From NCBI GenBank assembly GCA_017454525.1, contig JAFTCT010000021.1, forward strand, positions 1 through 49,538: 49,538 nt of DNA, in the 5' to 3' direction. Position numbers and translations under genes: made by a program. The DNA comes from Clostridia bacterium (lineage in GTDB: Bacteria > Bacillota > Clostridia > Oscillospirales > CAG-272). Each line of letters begins with the position of its first letter. Position 1 is the stretch's first letter. Below, one piece after another: positions 16,202 through 26,029 of this stretch. The notes under the pieces were generated by a model, which worked only from the letters and a program-made list of their open reading frames with translations, was not told the DNA's origin and made no database searches.

Positions 16202-17056
16202 TCAGAATTCGACGGTTCCGCCGCCGGTCTTTTCCGCGAAGTCTCTGACCATCGCGTCCTGCATCGCCTTCAACAGTTCCGGCGCTCCGCCGCCGACCGC
16301 TCTCCCGTCGACCTTTGCCGCCTGCAGACAGAACGAGCCCGAGGACGATACGATCACCTCGTCGGCGTCAAACAGTTCTTCCTTCGTAAAGGGACGGAGT
16401 TCCGTTTTTACGCCGTTCTGACGGCACCAGCGCAGCAGGTGCGCCCGCGCGATGCCCGGCAGGATCAGTTTGTCCGCCGGATGCGTGATGAACGCGCCGT
16501 CTTTCAGAATGTGCACGTTGGAGTGCGCGCACTCGGTCACGAACCCGTCGCGCACGAAAACGCACTCGTCCGCCCCCGCTTCCTTCGCTCTCTGCGACGC
16601 GAGCACCGACGGCAGCAGATTGAGCGTCTTGATGTTGCAGTAGTAGAAGCGCTCGTCGACCGCCGTGATCAGTATGACCGGTTTGTAGGTGTCCTTCGGT
16701 CTGCGCGGACGCAGCGTCACCCACAGGTTCGAGGGACCCTCGCCGAAAACGTGATTGCGGTCGTCGGTCCCGCGCGTCACCTGCCAGTATACGAACTGGT
16801 CTCCCGTATCGAGCTTCTTTACCAGTCCGTTCAGCAATTCGCCCATTTTATACTTGGGCATCGGCGGTCTGATCCGCATCCCCGCCATACTGTTGTATAT
16901 GCGGTCCAAATGCTCGTCCAGCGCGTAGATCACGTAATTGCGCGCCATCGTCGCGTCGTATACCCCGTCGCCGAACCAGCAGACGCGGTCGTTCATCGGG
17001 ACCGACATCTTTTCGATCTCATCATACCTGCCGTTGTAGTAACCAAGCGTCTTCAT
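16202..17056 (-). CDS. dat: D-amino-acid transaminase (class IV aminotransferase)
   Basis: This 284-residue fold-type IV PLP aminotransferase starts YYNGRYDEIEKMSVPMNDRV. The PLP lysine is in NIKTLNLLPSVLASQRAKEA (about residue 145), the context typical of Dat rather than IlvE. The conserved VTECAHSNVHILKDG and THPADKLILPGIAR segments also fit D-amino acid transaminases. It probably converts D-alanine and 2-oxoglutarate to pyruvate and D-glutamate for the wall, which fits its position 18 bases upstream of alr. A branched-chain or aminodeoxychorismate role is a less likely alternative. Confidence 0.85.
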   Translation of the reverse strand: MKTLGYYNGRYDEIEKMSVPMNDRVCWFGDGVYDATMARNYVIYALDEHLDRIYNSMAGMRIRPPMPKYKMGELLNGLVKKLDTGDQFVYWQVTRGTDDRNHVFGEGPSNLWVTLRPRRPKDTYKPVILITAVDERFYYCNIKTLNLLPSVLASQRAKEAGADECVFVRDGFVTECAHSNVHILKDGAFITHPADKLILPGIARAHLLRWCRQNGVKTELRPFTKEELFDADEVIVSSSGSFCLQAAKVDGRAVGGGAPELLKAMQDAMVRDFAEKTGGGTVEF

Positions 17057-17116
17057 TGTTGCTTCCTCTCAATTTTTCACCGAATTATGCATTGTGCGTT
17101 CCCGTAACAGCGCGTT

Positions 17117-20100
17117 TCAGAACAGCGTGATCTGATTGGTCTCCGACAGTCCCTTCGTGACGCCGTTCTTATCCAACAGTTCCATGACCGCTTTCGTGAG
17201 CTTCGCGCGCTGCTGCAGTTCGAGCTTGGAGAAGAATTCTCCCTCCTCCTCGCGGGTCTGCACGATCTTTTCCGCGGCGCTCTCGCCGAGTCCCGGCAGA
17301 CAGTTGAAGGGCATCCGGATCCTGCCGTTCTCCGGCAGGAAGCGCCGGGCGTCGGACTTGTAGAGGTCGACGGGCAGATATTCGATCCCGCGCGCCATGC
17401 TCTCCAGTACCATCTGCATGGCGCCGTAGGTGTCCTTGTCCTTCTGGTTGTCGGTCTTGTTCCGGATCTTCTCGTCGATCTCGCGCATGACCGCCTCGAT
17501 CCGCGCTCTGCCGCCCGAGACGGTCTCTCCGTCGAAGCCGTCGGGCGCGACCGAGAAATAGGCGGCGTAGAACTCCAGCGGCCGGTGGATCTTGAACCAC
17601 CCGAGCCGGATCGCCGACATGACGTAGGCGGCGGCGTGCGCTTTCGGGAACATATACTTGATCTTCTTGCAGGAGCCGATGTACCAGTCGGGCACGTTGT
17701 GCGCGCGCATATCGGTCTCCCATTCGGGCGTCAGCCCCTTGCCCTTCCGGACCTTTTCCATGATCGAAAACGCCTCGGAGGGATCGAGCCCGTAGCGGAT
17801 GAGCGTCAGCATGATGCTGTCGCGCGTGCCCACCACGTCCTTGATCGTACAGGTGCCGTCGCGGATGAGATCCTGCGCGTTGCCCGCCCAGACGTCGGTG
17901 CCGTGCGAAAGGCCTGAGATCTGCAGAAGGTCCGCAAAGCACTTGGGCTGCGCTTCCTCAAGCATTCGCTGGGCGAAGCGCGTGCCGAACTCCGGCAGTC
18001 CGTAGGTGCCGATCTCGGTGTCGATCTTCCAGCGGAGTTTCAGCGGCGCGACAGAGGTGAACAGTTCGTAGACCTCGGGCGCGTTCATCGGCACATCGAG
18101 CACGCTCATGCCGGTATATTTCTCAAGCCATTTGTATTTGGTCGGGATATCGTGTCCCAGCTCGTCGAGTTTGAGGATCGTGTCGTGCAGGAAGGCGAAG
18201 GCGAAATGCGTGGTCACGATATCGGAATCGGGATCGTCCGCCGGATGCTGCACGGGCGTAAAATCGTAGACGTCGTATTCCTTCGGGATGACGACGATCC
18301 CGCCGGGGTGCTGACCGGTGGTGCGCTTCACGCCCACACAGCCGTTGACCAGGCGGTTGACCTCCGCGCGGTCTACGGAGATCCCCTTTTCGTCAAGGTA
18401 TTTCATGACGTAGCCGTACGCGGTCTTTGACGCGAGCGTGCCGAGCGTGCCCGCCTTGAAGACGTTTTCGCGGCCGAAGAGATCCTCGGTGTATTTATGG
18501 ACCTTTCCCTGCACTTCGCCTGAGAAGTTGAGGTCGATATCGGGCGATTTGTCGCCGTGGAACCCCAGAAAGGTCTCAAAGGGGATATCCTGTCCGTCCT
18601 GCGTGAGGTCGGCGCCGCACTCGGGACATTTTTTGTCGGGCAGATCGAAGCCCGAGCCGACCGAGCCGTCCTCGATGAACTGCGACCAGCGGCATTTCGG
18701 GCAGCGGTAATGCGGCGGCAGGGGGTTGACCTCGGAGATCCCCGCCATCGTGGCGACGAACGAGGAGCCGACCGAACCGCGCGAGCCGACGAGATAGCCC
18801 TCGTCCTCGCTGAATTTCACGAGTTTCTGCGCGATCATATAGAGAACCGCGAAGCCGTGCTCGATGATCGAGGACAGTTCCTTTTCGAGGCGCACCGAGA
18901 CCTGCTCGGGAAGCGCCCCCCGATGCTCGTACATACTCCTTGCGCGCTCCCGGCACATATTCTGCAGATTTTCCTCCGCGCCCTCCATTTTCGGCGTGAA
19001 GGTGCCGTCGGGGATAGGCCGGATCTTCTCCATACTGTCGGCGACCGCGCGCGGGTTGGTCACGACGACCTCATACGCCTTCTCTTCGCCCAGATAGGAG
19101 AATTCTTCGAGCATCTCCTTCGTCGTGCGCAGATAAAGCCCCGTCTCACGGTCGGCGTCGGCGTACTTCATGCCCTTCTGCAGGATCTGACGGTAGATCT
19201 CGTCCTCCTTGTTCAGAAAATGCACGTCGCAGGTCGCGCACACAGGCTTGCCGAGCTCCTCGCCCAGACGGCAGATGCGCCGGTTGATGTCCTTCAGTTC
19301 CTCCTCGGAGGAGACCTCCTCCTTTTCGATCAGGAAGCGGTTGTTGCCGATCGGCTGGATCTCGAGATAATCGTAATAGGAGGCGATCTCCTTGAGTTCC
19401 TCCCAGGGACGGTGATCGAGGATCGCGCGGTAGACCTGTCCCGCTTCGCAGGCGGAGCCGAGGATCAGCCCCTCGCGGTGGGTGTCTAAAACCGTTTTGG
19501 GCACGCGCGGATAGCGGTGAAAATAGTCCAGATAACTCGCCGAAACGATCTTGTAGAGGTTCTTCAGCCCCACGAGATTTTTCGCGAAAATGATCATGTG
19601 AGAGACCGGCAGTTTCTTCGGATCGGCGCGGTCGCTCATCGCCGCGGCGATATCCTCCAGAGCGTGTACGCCCTCTTCCTTCAACTGGGCGCACATCCTG
19701 TCGAAGATCTTTGCCAGCATCGCCGCGTCCTCAAAAGCGCGGTGATGGTCGAAATCGCCCATGCCGTAATGCTCGGCGAGCACGTCGAGCTTGTGCTTCT
19801 TGAGACCGGGATTGAGATAGCGCGAGAGCGGCACGGTATCGATATAGCCGTTCCCAAAGGGAAGGCGGTTCTCCTCGCACACCTTCCGGATGAACCCGGT
19901 GTCAAAGCTGGCGTTGTGCGCGACGAGCACGGCGTCTTTCGCGAACGCCATGAACGCCTCCACCGCTTCCCTCTGGGAGGGCGCGCCCTTCACCATTTCG
20001 TCGGTGATGCCGGTGAGCTCCGTGATGTTTTCGGGAATGTGGCATCCCGGATCGGCGAAGGTGCTGAATTCCTCCGTGATCGCGCCGCCCTTATAGCGCA

Positions 20101-21607
20101 CCGCGCCGATCTCGGTGATCGCGCAGTTGGCGATCGAAACGCCGGTCGTTTCGATATCGAAGACGACGAATTCCGCCTCGTCGATCTCGCCCTCGACCCT
20201 GCCGTAGGAGGCGCGCGCGGTATCGTCGACGAAATACGCCTCCATGCCGTAAAGCACCTTCAGATCGGTTTTTACGGTGTTGTCGAGCATCAGCGGGTAG
20301 GACTGGACGTTTCCGTGGTCGGTGACCGCGACGGTGTCCCAGCCCCATTCCTTCACCGTCTTTATGAGAAATTCGGGGATGATCAGCGCGTCCATCGTCG
20401 AAAGATTGGTATGCAGGTGCAGTTCTACCCGCTTGACTTCGGCGTCGTCTGTCCTCTTGACGGGAGAGATCTTCTTGATCTCCTTGGCGTGCAGGATCAG
20501 ATCGCCCGATTTCGGTTCGATCCTGTAATTGCCCAGCACCGCGAGCCAGAGGTCGTAGACCGTCACCATCGTCTGCACGCCGCGCTTGATCGTCGTCGAA
20601 GCGTTTGTGAACAGTCTCTCGATATCCTGCCCCGCCTCGTCGTTGTCGACCGAGAAGCGCACCGATACCGAGGAGAGATTGTCGGTCAGACCGAAGTTCA
20701 TGACGATCTTCGCGCCGTCCCTTGTCAGATGGCTTTCAAACTGATCCACCTTGCCCAGCACCGTCACGTTGTTCCGCGGACCGGTCAGACGGCAGAGCGC
20801 CTCGGGCGCTTCGATCTCGAAATCGCCCGTCCCGTAAACCGTCTGCGCGTCGCGGCAGTCAAAGGTCATATTGCCCGCGTGAAATACGCCGGGAGAGACC
20901 GTCAGGGCGTCCGCGGGCTCGCCCTTGACGACCGTCACGCGCGGAAAGGACGGTTCCTTTTTTTCTTCCTTTTCGTTTCCTTTCGCCTCCCGCGCGCCCG
21001 ATGCCGCGCCGCTTTTTGCGGCGGGGGCGCCCGACGGCGCGAAACCGCCCGCGCGCAGAGCGTTCAGCGACGCGCGCTGCTGCGCGAGATAGTCTTTTTC
21101 AAACTGTTCGTCGCTCTTGCCTTCAAGGAGCTTTACCGTCCGGCGCACGCCGAATTCACTCATTATGATCGTCTCGAGCAGACGCGAGATCTCTCCGCGC
21201 TCGAGAAAAGAGATGCCGCGGCTCCCGTAAGGAAGCGTCACCGTGATCGTGCCGTCCTTCTCCTCGTAGGAATAATCGTCAAAAAAGCCTCTTGACGTCT
21301 TGCCCGCCCGTTCCGCCTCGATGACGATCTGCGGAAAATAGCCGGGCGAATAGGTTTCGGCGGGATAGCGCGGCAAAAGATAAGCGCCGTCCAGAGAATA
21401 GGCGTTTTGCAGGCTCTTCTCGACAGAAAACAAGAAATCCCTGTCCACCGGCTCCGGCAGGGAGATGCGCACGTAAACGGCGTTCTTGTCCTTCTGCCAG
21501 TCGACTTCAAGTCCGGTCGCCTTCGACAGGATCCTCTCTTCGGAATCCGTCGGCTCAAAACGCTTGAACAGCGCAAAAAAATCCTTAGTGACTTTTACGT
21601 AACCCAT
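17117..21607 (-). CDS. polC: DNA polymerase III alpha subunit, PolC type
   Basis: This 1496-residue replicative polymerase belongs to low-GC Gram-positives and their relatives. In order it shows: an N-terminal domain and OB fold; a PHP domain begun by RVELHLHTNLSTMDA (about residue 394); an inserted DEDD proofreading exonuclease starting FVVFDIETTGVS (about 479); a second PHP part with RYPRVPKTVLDTHREG; a zinc knuckle CPKC/CPEC (about 966-1001); and the polymerase active site with PDIDLNFSGE (about 1019). It ends NQITLF; such a hydrophobic tail is typical of the beta-clamp-binding peptide. It follows ispG by 85 bases, the usual firmicute order. Confidence 0.98.
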   Translation of the reverse strand: MGYVKVTKDFFALFKRFEPTDSEERILSKATGLEVDWQKDKNAVYVRISLPEPVDRDFLFSVEKSLQNAYSLDGAYLLPRYPAETYSPGYFPQIVIEAERAGKTSRGFFDDYSYEEKDGTITVTLPYGSRGISFLERGEISRLLETIIMSEFGVRRTVKLLEGKSDEQFEKDYLAQQRASLNALRAGGFAPSGAPAAKSGAASGAREAKGNEKEEKKEPSFPRVTVVKGEPADALTVSPGVFHAGNMTFDCRDAQTVYGTGDFEIEAPEALCRLTGPRNNVTVLGKVDQFESHLTRDGAKIVMNFGLTDNLSSVSVRFSVDNDEAGQDIERLFTNASTTIKRGVQTMVTVYDLWLAVLGNYRIEPKSGDLILHAKEIKKISPVKRTDDAEVKRVELHLHTNLSTMDALIIPEFLIKTVKEWGWDTVAVTDHGNVQSYPLMLDNTVKTDLKVLYGMEAYFVDDTARASYGRVEGEIDEAEFVVFDIETTGVSIANCAITEIGAVRYKGGAITEEFSTFADPGCHIPENITELTGITDEMVKGAPSQREAVEAFMAFAKDAVLVAHNASFDTGFIRKVCEENRLPFGNGYIDTVPLSRYLNPGLKKHKLDVLAEHYGMGDFDHHRAFEDAAMLAKIFDRMCAQLKEEGVHALEDIAAAMSDRADPKKLPVSHMIIFAKNLVGLKNLYKIVSASYLDYFHRYPRVPKTVLDTHREGLILGSACEAGQVYRAILDHRPWEELKEIASYYDYLEIQPIGNNRFLIEKEEVSSEEELKDINRRICRLGEELGKPVCATCDVHFLNKEDEIYRQILQKGMKYADADRETGLYLRTTKEMLEEFSYLGEEKAYEVVVTNPRAVADSMEKIRPIPDGTFTPKMEGAEENLQNMCRERARSMYEHRGALPEQVSVRLEKELSSIIEHGFAVLYMIAQKLVKFSEDEGYLVGSRGSVGSSFVATMAGISEVNPLPPHYRCPKCRWSQFIEDGSVGSGFDLPDKKCPECGADLTQDGQDIPFETFLGFHGDKSPDIDLNFSGEVQGKVHKYTEDLFGRENVFKAGTLGTLASKTAYGYVMKYLDEKGISVDRAEVNRLVNGCVGVKRTTGQHPGGIVVIPKEYDVYDFTPVQHPADDPDSDIVTTHFAFAFLHDTILKLDELGHDIPTKYKWLEKYTGMSVLDVPMNAPEVYELFTSVAPLKLRWKIDTEIGTYGLPEFGTRFAQRMLEEAQPKCFADLLQISGLSHGTDVWAGNAQDLIRDGTCTIKDVVGTRDSIMLTLIRYGLDPSEAFSIMEKVRKGKGLTPEWETDMRAHNVPDWYIGSCKKIKYMFPKAHAAAYVMSAIRLGWFKIHRPLEFYAAYFSVAPDGFDGETVSGGRARIEAVMREIDEKIRNKTDNQKDKDTYGAMQMVLESMARGIEYLPVDLYKSDARRFLPENGRIRMPFNCLPGLGESAAEKIVQTREEEGEFFSKLELQQRAKLTKAVMELLDKNGVTKGLSETNQITLF

Positions 21608-21692
21608 TTGTTTTTCCTTTTTCCGGGTCTTACCTTTTTGCCCGGCTTTTGTTTTTGAAACGTATACCGCCCGCCGCGCGGGCGCTTTTCAT

Positions 21693-22766
21693 TCACTCTG
21701 CGTATTTCTTCAGTTCGGCGATCAGCGCCTCCACGAGTCCGTCTTCGGGGATCTTTCTCTCGATCTTCCCGTTTTTGAAGAACACCGCTTCGCCGACGCC
21801 GCCGGCAATACCGAAATCGGCGTCCCCGGCTTCGCCCGGTCCGTTGACGGCGCAGCCCATCACGGCGACCTTGACGGGGCGCTTGAGCGCGATCTTTTTC
21901 GCTTCCTCTTCGAAGCGTTCGGCGATCGAAATGATGTCGATCTTCGTCCTGCCGCAGGTCGGACAGGAAACGAGCGTCAGTTTCATGGAACCGAACCCCA
22001 GAGCGTCCAGGATCTGTCTGCCCGCTTCGACCTCTTTGACCGGATCCGCGGTCAGAGAGACGCGGAGGGTGTCGCCGATGCCCGAGAGCAGCAGTCCGCC
22101 GATGCCCGCGGCGCCTTTGGTCACGCCCATGCGCGCAGTGCCCGCCTCGGTCACGCCGAGATGCAGCGGATAGGGGCAGCGCCCGGCGATCAGACGGTTC
22201 GCCGCCGCCATTTTATAGGGCGAGGAGGATTTGACCGCCACAACGATGTCGTCAAAATCGTATTTCTCCAGCAGCCGGACGTTCTCAAGGGCGCTTTCCG
22301 CCAGCGCTTCGGGGGTCACGCCGCCGAATTTGTCGCGCTTGCCCTTCTCGAGAGAGCCGCTGTTCACGCCGACACGGATCGCGATCCCGGCGTTCTTCGC
22401 CGCGCGCACGACCTCCTTCACGCGCCCTTCGTCTCCGATGTTTCCCGGGTTGATGCGCACCTTATCCGCGCCCGCGGCGCAGGATTCGATCGCCATGCGG
22501 TAGTCGAAATGGATGTCCGCCACGATCGGCATCGTAAGGTCGCTCTCCTTGAGGCGCGCCAGCACTCTGACGGCGTCCATATCGGGCACCGTCATGCGGA
22601 TGATATCGCATCCCGCCTCTTCAAGCGCCTTCATCTGCCGGTAATTCTCTTCATATCCGCGCACGTTGGTCATCGACTGCACCGTCAGCGGCGCGTCGCC
22701 GCCGATATACAGCCGTCCGACCTTCACTTTTTTGCTTTTTCTGCGGATCCCGTTATAGATATCCAT
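21693..22766 (-). CDS. ispG: 4-hydroxy-3-methylbut-2-en-1-yl diphosphate synthase
   Basis: This 357-residue iron-sulfur enzyme of the MEP isoprenoid pathway converts MEcPP to HMBPP. The N-terminal TIM barrel carries VQSMTNVRGYEE. The 4Fe-4S ligands are in SCPTCGRT and MGCAVNGPGEA, all three expected cysteines being present. It lacks the insertion domain of the longer plant/chlamydial form. It lies ten bases after rseP and in the same series as dxr and uppS, so consecutive steps of polyprenyl carrier synthesis are co-transcribed. Confidence 0.97.
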   Translation of the reverse strand: MDIYNGIRRKSKKVKVGRLYIGGDAPLTVQSMTNVRGYEENYRQMKALEEAGCDIIRMTVPDMDAVRVLARLKESDLTMPIVADIHFDYRMAIESCAAGADKVRINPGNIGDEGRVKEVVRAAKNAGIAIRVGVNSGSLEKGKRDKFGGVTPEALAESALENVRLLEKYDFDDIVVAVKSSSPYKMAAANRLIAGRCPYPLHLGVTEAGTARMGVTKGAAGIGGLLLSGIGDTLRVSLTADPVKEVEAGRQILDALGFGSMKLTLVSCPTCGRTKIDIISIAERFEEEAKKIALKRPVKVAVMGCAVNGPGEAGDADFGIAGGVGEAVFFKNGKIERKIPEDGLVEALIAELKKYAE

Positions 22767-22776
22767 GTGTCCCTCT

Positions 22777-23901
22777 CTATCCTATGATCAGCATGACGAT
22801 ATCCTTTACCGCGATCACCGCCATGAATGCCAACAGCAGGATCATCGCCGACGTATGAATGATCCCCTCGACCTTCGCGGGGACGGGGCGCCGGAAGATC
22901 AGTTCAATGAACTGGAAGAAGAGCCGCCCGCCGTCGAGCGCCGGGATCGGCAGGAGATTGAACAGCCCCAGATTGACGGTGATCATCATACACAGGTATA
23001 AGAAGGTGTTGCTGTCCGTCCCCTCCTCGTGCGCCGCGTCGCTTTTGATCGCCTCCCCGACGGCGCCCGCCGTTCCGATCGGACCCGAGATCATCTTGAT
23101 CCCGTACTTTCCGGTGATGAGGTCGTAAAGCGATTCATAGACCATCTTGACCGACAGCCGTACCTGTCTTGCGGTGTTGAGCATCACCGAAGAAAAGGTC
23201 TTCGGATGCTCGTCGTAATAGAAATCGCGCAACGCGTACCCGATCCCGTCATTGTTCACGACGGGGAAGGAAACGTCGTGCAGGACCTTCTCCTCTCCGT
23301 TTCTCAGGACCGTCAGATCGATCTTCATTGCCGTTTTGCCGTTTTCGGTCTCATACTGCCTTTCGGTCTGTCCGCCCGCGCGGAACAGTTCGTATACGAT
23401 CTCGTATCCGGTGCGCACCGAGGAGGAACCGATCTTCCGGATCTCGTCCCCGACCTCGAGCGCTTCGGCGGAGGAGGCGGAATAGGCGCCCTCGGGGAAG
23501 GCGGTGACCGTCGTCCCGTAGTGGGTGCTCATCGACAGCACGTAAACGACCGTCAAAAGAATGCCTAAAATCAGATTCATGGCGCCGCCGGCGGCGGTGA
23601 TGATCATTCTCTGCCACACCTTCTTGCGGTGAAAGGCGTTGGGATCCTCCGATTCCTCGTCTTCGCCGACCATCGCGACGTAACCGCCGATCGGGATCGC
23701 GCGCAGCGCGTAGAGGATGCCCGTCTTTTTTGAGGTCTTCCCCCAGATCTTCGGCCCCATGCCGACAGAGAATTCGCGGACCGTCACCTTGAACAGGCGC
23801 GCCGTGAGATAATGGCCGAGCTCATGGATGAAGATCAGCGCGCCGAACAGCAGGACCGTCGCAATGACCGTCACGGCGACCGATCCGACGCTGTTCCCCA
23901 T
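22777..23901 (-). CDS. rseP: RIP metalloprotease RseP (site-2 protease)
   Basis: This membrane zinc protease carries HELGH in the first transmembrane segment (FGALIFIHELGHYLTARLF) and the second metal-site motif LFNLLPIPALDGGR near the C-terminus, with a PDZ-like region between. It cleaves anti-sigma factors and leftover signal peptides inside the membrane. ATG 23901 is the conservative start (374 residues). It has no clear ribosome binding site, and a TTG at 23949 has AAGAGG 10 bases upstream, so the true N-terminus may be 16 residues longer. In this genome the many membrane anti-sigma-like proteins at 36-43 kb are possible substrates, by inference only. Confidence 0.93.
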   Translation of the reverse strand: MGNSVGSVAVTVIATVLLFGALIFIHELGHYLTARLFKVTVREFSVGMGPKIWGKTSKKTGILYALRAIPIGGYVAMVGEDEESEDPNAFHRKKVWQRMIITAAGGAMNLILGILLTVVYVLSMSTHYGTTVTAFPEGAYSASSAEALEVGDEIRKIGSSSVRTGYEIVYELFRAGGQTERQYETENGKTAMKIDLTVLRNGEEKVLHDVSFPVVNNDGIGYALRDFYYDEHPKTFSSVMLNTARQVRLSVKMVYESLYDLITGKYGIKMISGPIGTAGAVGEAIKSDAAHEEGTDSNTFLYLCMMITVNLGLFNLLPIPALDGGRLFFQFIELIFRRPVPAKVEGIIHTSAMILLLAFMAVIAVKDIVMLIIG

Positions 23902-24022
23902 GATCTTTGCCAAAAAACCGCTTTGTTCAAACAGAATACCGGTATACAAACCAAAAAAACCTCTTATTTCCTGATAATCGTATCGCCGCCTCCGGCAAAA
24001 ACGCCGGACAGGCGCCGGGCGG

Positions 24023-25159
24023 TCACGTCTGCGCCGCGCGCCGCGCGGCGGCGTCCCCCGCCTCGACAATCTCCTCCACCGTCGCTTCCCCGCCGTGCGC
24101 CGTCTTCTCGGTCACGTCGATCACGATCTCGCAAAGCCGTCCGAAGGGGATCTTCCCCGCGAGGAAGAGGGCGACCGCGCCCTCGTTCGCGCCGTTGAGG
24201 CAGGCGCCCCAGGTGCCGCCCCTCCGAGAGACCTCCAGAGCGTAGGGCAAAAGCGGAAAAGCGTCGTTGTCGGGCAGCGTAAAGGTGAGCGCGCCGATCT
24301 TCTCAAGACAGAGCGGGGCGATCGGACATTCCGCGCGCCGCGGATAGGTCAGCGCGTACTGGATCGCGTCGCGCATATCGGGCAGCGACATCTGCGCGAT
24401 CACGGTGCCGTCGATAAATTCGACCATCGAGTGGACGATGCTCTGCCGGTGCACGAGCACCCCGATCTCTTCCTTCTTCATGTCGAAGAGATGCATCGCC
24501 TCGATCACCTCGAAGCCCTTGTTCATCATGCTCGCAGAATCGACGGTGATCTTCGCGCCCATTTGCCAGGTCGGATGCTTCAGCGCCTCTTTTGTGGTCA
24601 TATCGTATAATTCTTCTTTTTTTCTGCCGTAGAACGGACCGCCCGACGCCGTGAGGATCAGCTTCTTCACCTCGTTCTTCCGTCCGGCGCGCAGGCACTG
24701 GAAGATCGCCGAATGCTCGCTGTCGACCGGCAGGATCGGGACCTTTTTCTCCCTTGCTCTTGCCGTCACGGCGTCCCCGGCGCAGACGAGCGTCTCCTTG
24801 TTTGCCAGCGCCAGTTTCTTTCCCGCCGCGATCACCGCCAGGGTGGGCTTCAGCCCCGCCCTGCCGACGATAGAGTTTATGACGGTATCCGCCGGGGTTA
24901 TGCCGGGAAGCGCGCAGACCGCGTCGTATCCGCCGTATACGGCGGTCGCGGTGTCTGCGACGGCGATCTTCAGATCGCGCGCCGCGCGTTCGTCCGCCAT
25001 GGCGAAGAAGCGCGGCGAAAAGCGGCGGATCTGTTCCTCCGCCGTTTTCACGCTTTTTGACGCGGCGAGCGCGTCGACCCGCCAGTTATGGAAAGCGGCG
25101 ACGTCAAGCGCCTGTCTGCCGATCGAGCCGGTGCTGCCTAATACTGCAATCGTTTTCAT
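24023..25159 (-). CDS. dxr: 1-deoxy-D-xylulose 5-phosphate reductoisomerase
   Basis: This 378-residue NADPH enzyme catalyses the first committed step of the MEP pathway, making MEP from DXP. The N-terminal nucleotide fold is AVLGSTGSIGRQALDV (residues 5-20). Metal and substrate motifs VDSEHSAIFQCL and LTASGGPF are followed by VDSASMMNKGFEVIEA. Length and motif order are normal. It stands between cdsA and rseP, the common clostridial order. Confidence 0.97.
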   Translation of the reverse strand: MKTIAVLGSTGSIGRQALDVAAFHNWRVDALAASKSVKTAEEQIRRFSPRFFAMADERAARDLKIAVADTATAVYGGYDAVCALPGITPADTVINSIVGRAGLKPTLAVIAAGKKLALANKETLVCAGDAVTARAREKKVPILPVDSEHSAIFQCLRAGRKNEVKKLILTASGGPFYGRKKEELYDMTTKEALKHPTWQMGAKITVDSASMMNKGFEVIEAMHLFDMKKEEIGVLVHRQSIVHSMVEFIDGTVIAQMSLPDMRDAIQYALTYPRRAECPIAPLCLEKIGALTFTLPDNDAFPLLPYALEVSRRGGTWGACLNGANEGAVALFLAGKIPFGRLCEIVIDVTEKTAHGGEATVEEIVEAGDAAARRAAQT

Positions 25160-25181
25160 TTCCGTTTGATCCTTCCGGACG

Positions 25182-26018
25182 TCAGCCGGGGAAAATATCG
25201 TAGTTCACGGGGAGTTCCAAAAGGATGATCAGCATCGGCGCCGCGGCGAGCACGCTGTCAAACCGGTCGAGGATGCCGCCGTGTCCGGGCAGAAGTTTGC
25301 CGTAGTCCTTGGCGCCGTAGTGCCGTTTGACCACCGAAGCGATCAGGTCGCCCGCCATCGAAGCAAGCGACATCAGCGCGCCCGCGAGCCCCAATAGCAG
25401 ATAGTTCGGCGTAAAGCCGCCGATCGCGCCGACGACCAGCCCGTACAGAAGCGTCGCCGCGACCGCCGCCGCCAGTCCGCCGATCGCGCCTTCGACGGTC
25501 TTCTTCGGGGAGACCTCGGGGATCAGCTTGTGCCGTCCGAACAGTCTGCCCGAGAAATAGGCGAAGATATCGGTCGCCCAGGAGACGACGAAGGGCAGCA
25601 GGAAGAGGTAAACGCCCTTGGGCGCGTGCCGGAGCATCAGGATCGAATCGAAGCTGACGATCGCGTAAAAGCTCATCGTGAACAGCACCGACGCGTCGGC
25701 GACGTTCAGTTTCCCCTTGGAAAAAACGGACGCGGCAAGGATATAGAACGCGAGAAGGAAGAAAATGATCGCGCAGTATTTGAAGAAATCCCCGCGCGTC
25801 GCGTCGAACCAGACGATCAGCGGAACGCCGACCGCCGCAAGGTAAAAGGGGATCAGAGCCGGCCACTTGCTCTTCAGTCCCGTCACGCCCGACAGTTCAT
25901 ATACCGACATGAACCCTAAAAACGCCAAAAAGAGCGGTCCGACGAACGTATGGAAAAAAATGAATATCGGGATGATCACGATGAAGATCGCGACGCCCGT
26001 CAACACTCTCGTTTTCAT
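25182..26018 (-). CDS. cdsA: Phosphatidate cytidylyltransferase
   Basis: This polytopic enzyme of 278 residues makes CDP-diacylglycerol from CTP and phosphatidate, the precursor of anionic phospholipids. The C-terminal family signature is complete: SVVKRHYGAKDYGKLLPGHG then GILDRFDS. The start at 26018 (MKTRVLTG) is preferred over the in-frame ATG 15 bases upstream because GAAGGAGG sits six bases before it. It follows uppS by 11 bases. Confidence 0.96.
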   Translation of the reverse strand: MKTRVLTGVAIFIVIIPIFIFFHTFVGPLFLAFLGFMSVYELSGVTGLKSKWPALIPFYLAAVGVPLIVWFDATRGDFFKYCAIIFFLLAFYILAASVFSKGKLNVADASVLFTMSFYAIVSFDSILMLRHAPKGVYLFLLPFVVSWATDIFAYFSGRLFGRHKLIPEVSPKKTVEGAIGGLAAAVAATLLYGLVVGAIGGFTPNYLLLGLAGALMSLASMAGDLIASVVKRHYGAKDYGKLLPGHGGILDRFDSVLAAAPMLIILLELPVNYDIFPG

Positions 26019-26029
26019 TGCGGCCTCCT

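Noticed and set aside
19517..21295. 592-codon open frame antisense to polC
   Set aside because: It is an artefact of high GC and codon bias on the opposite strand. Its composition (Arg, His, Asp rich) is not protein-like and polC is beyond doubt.
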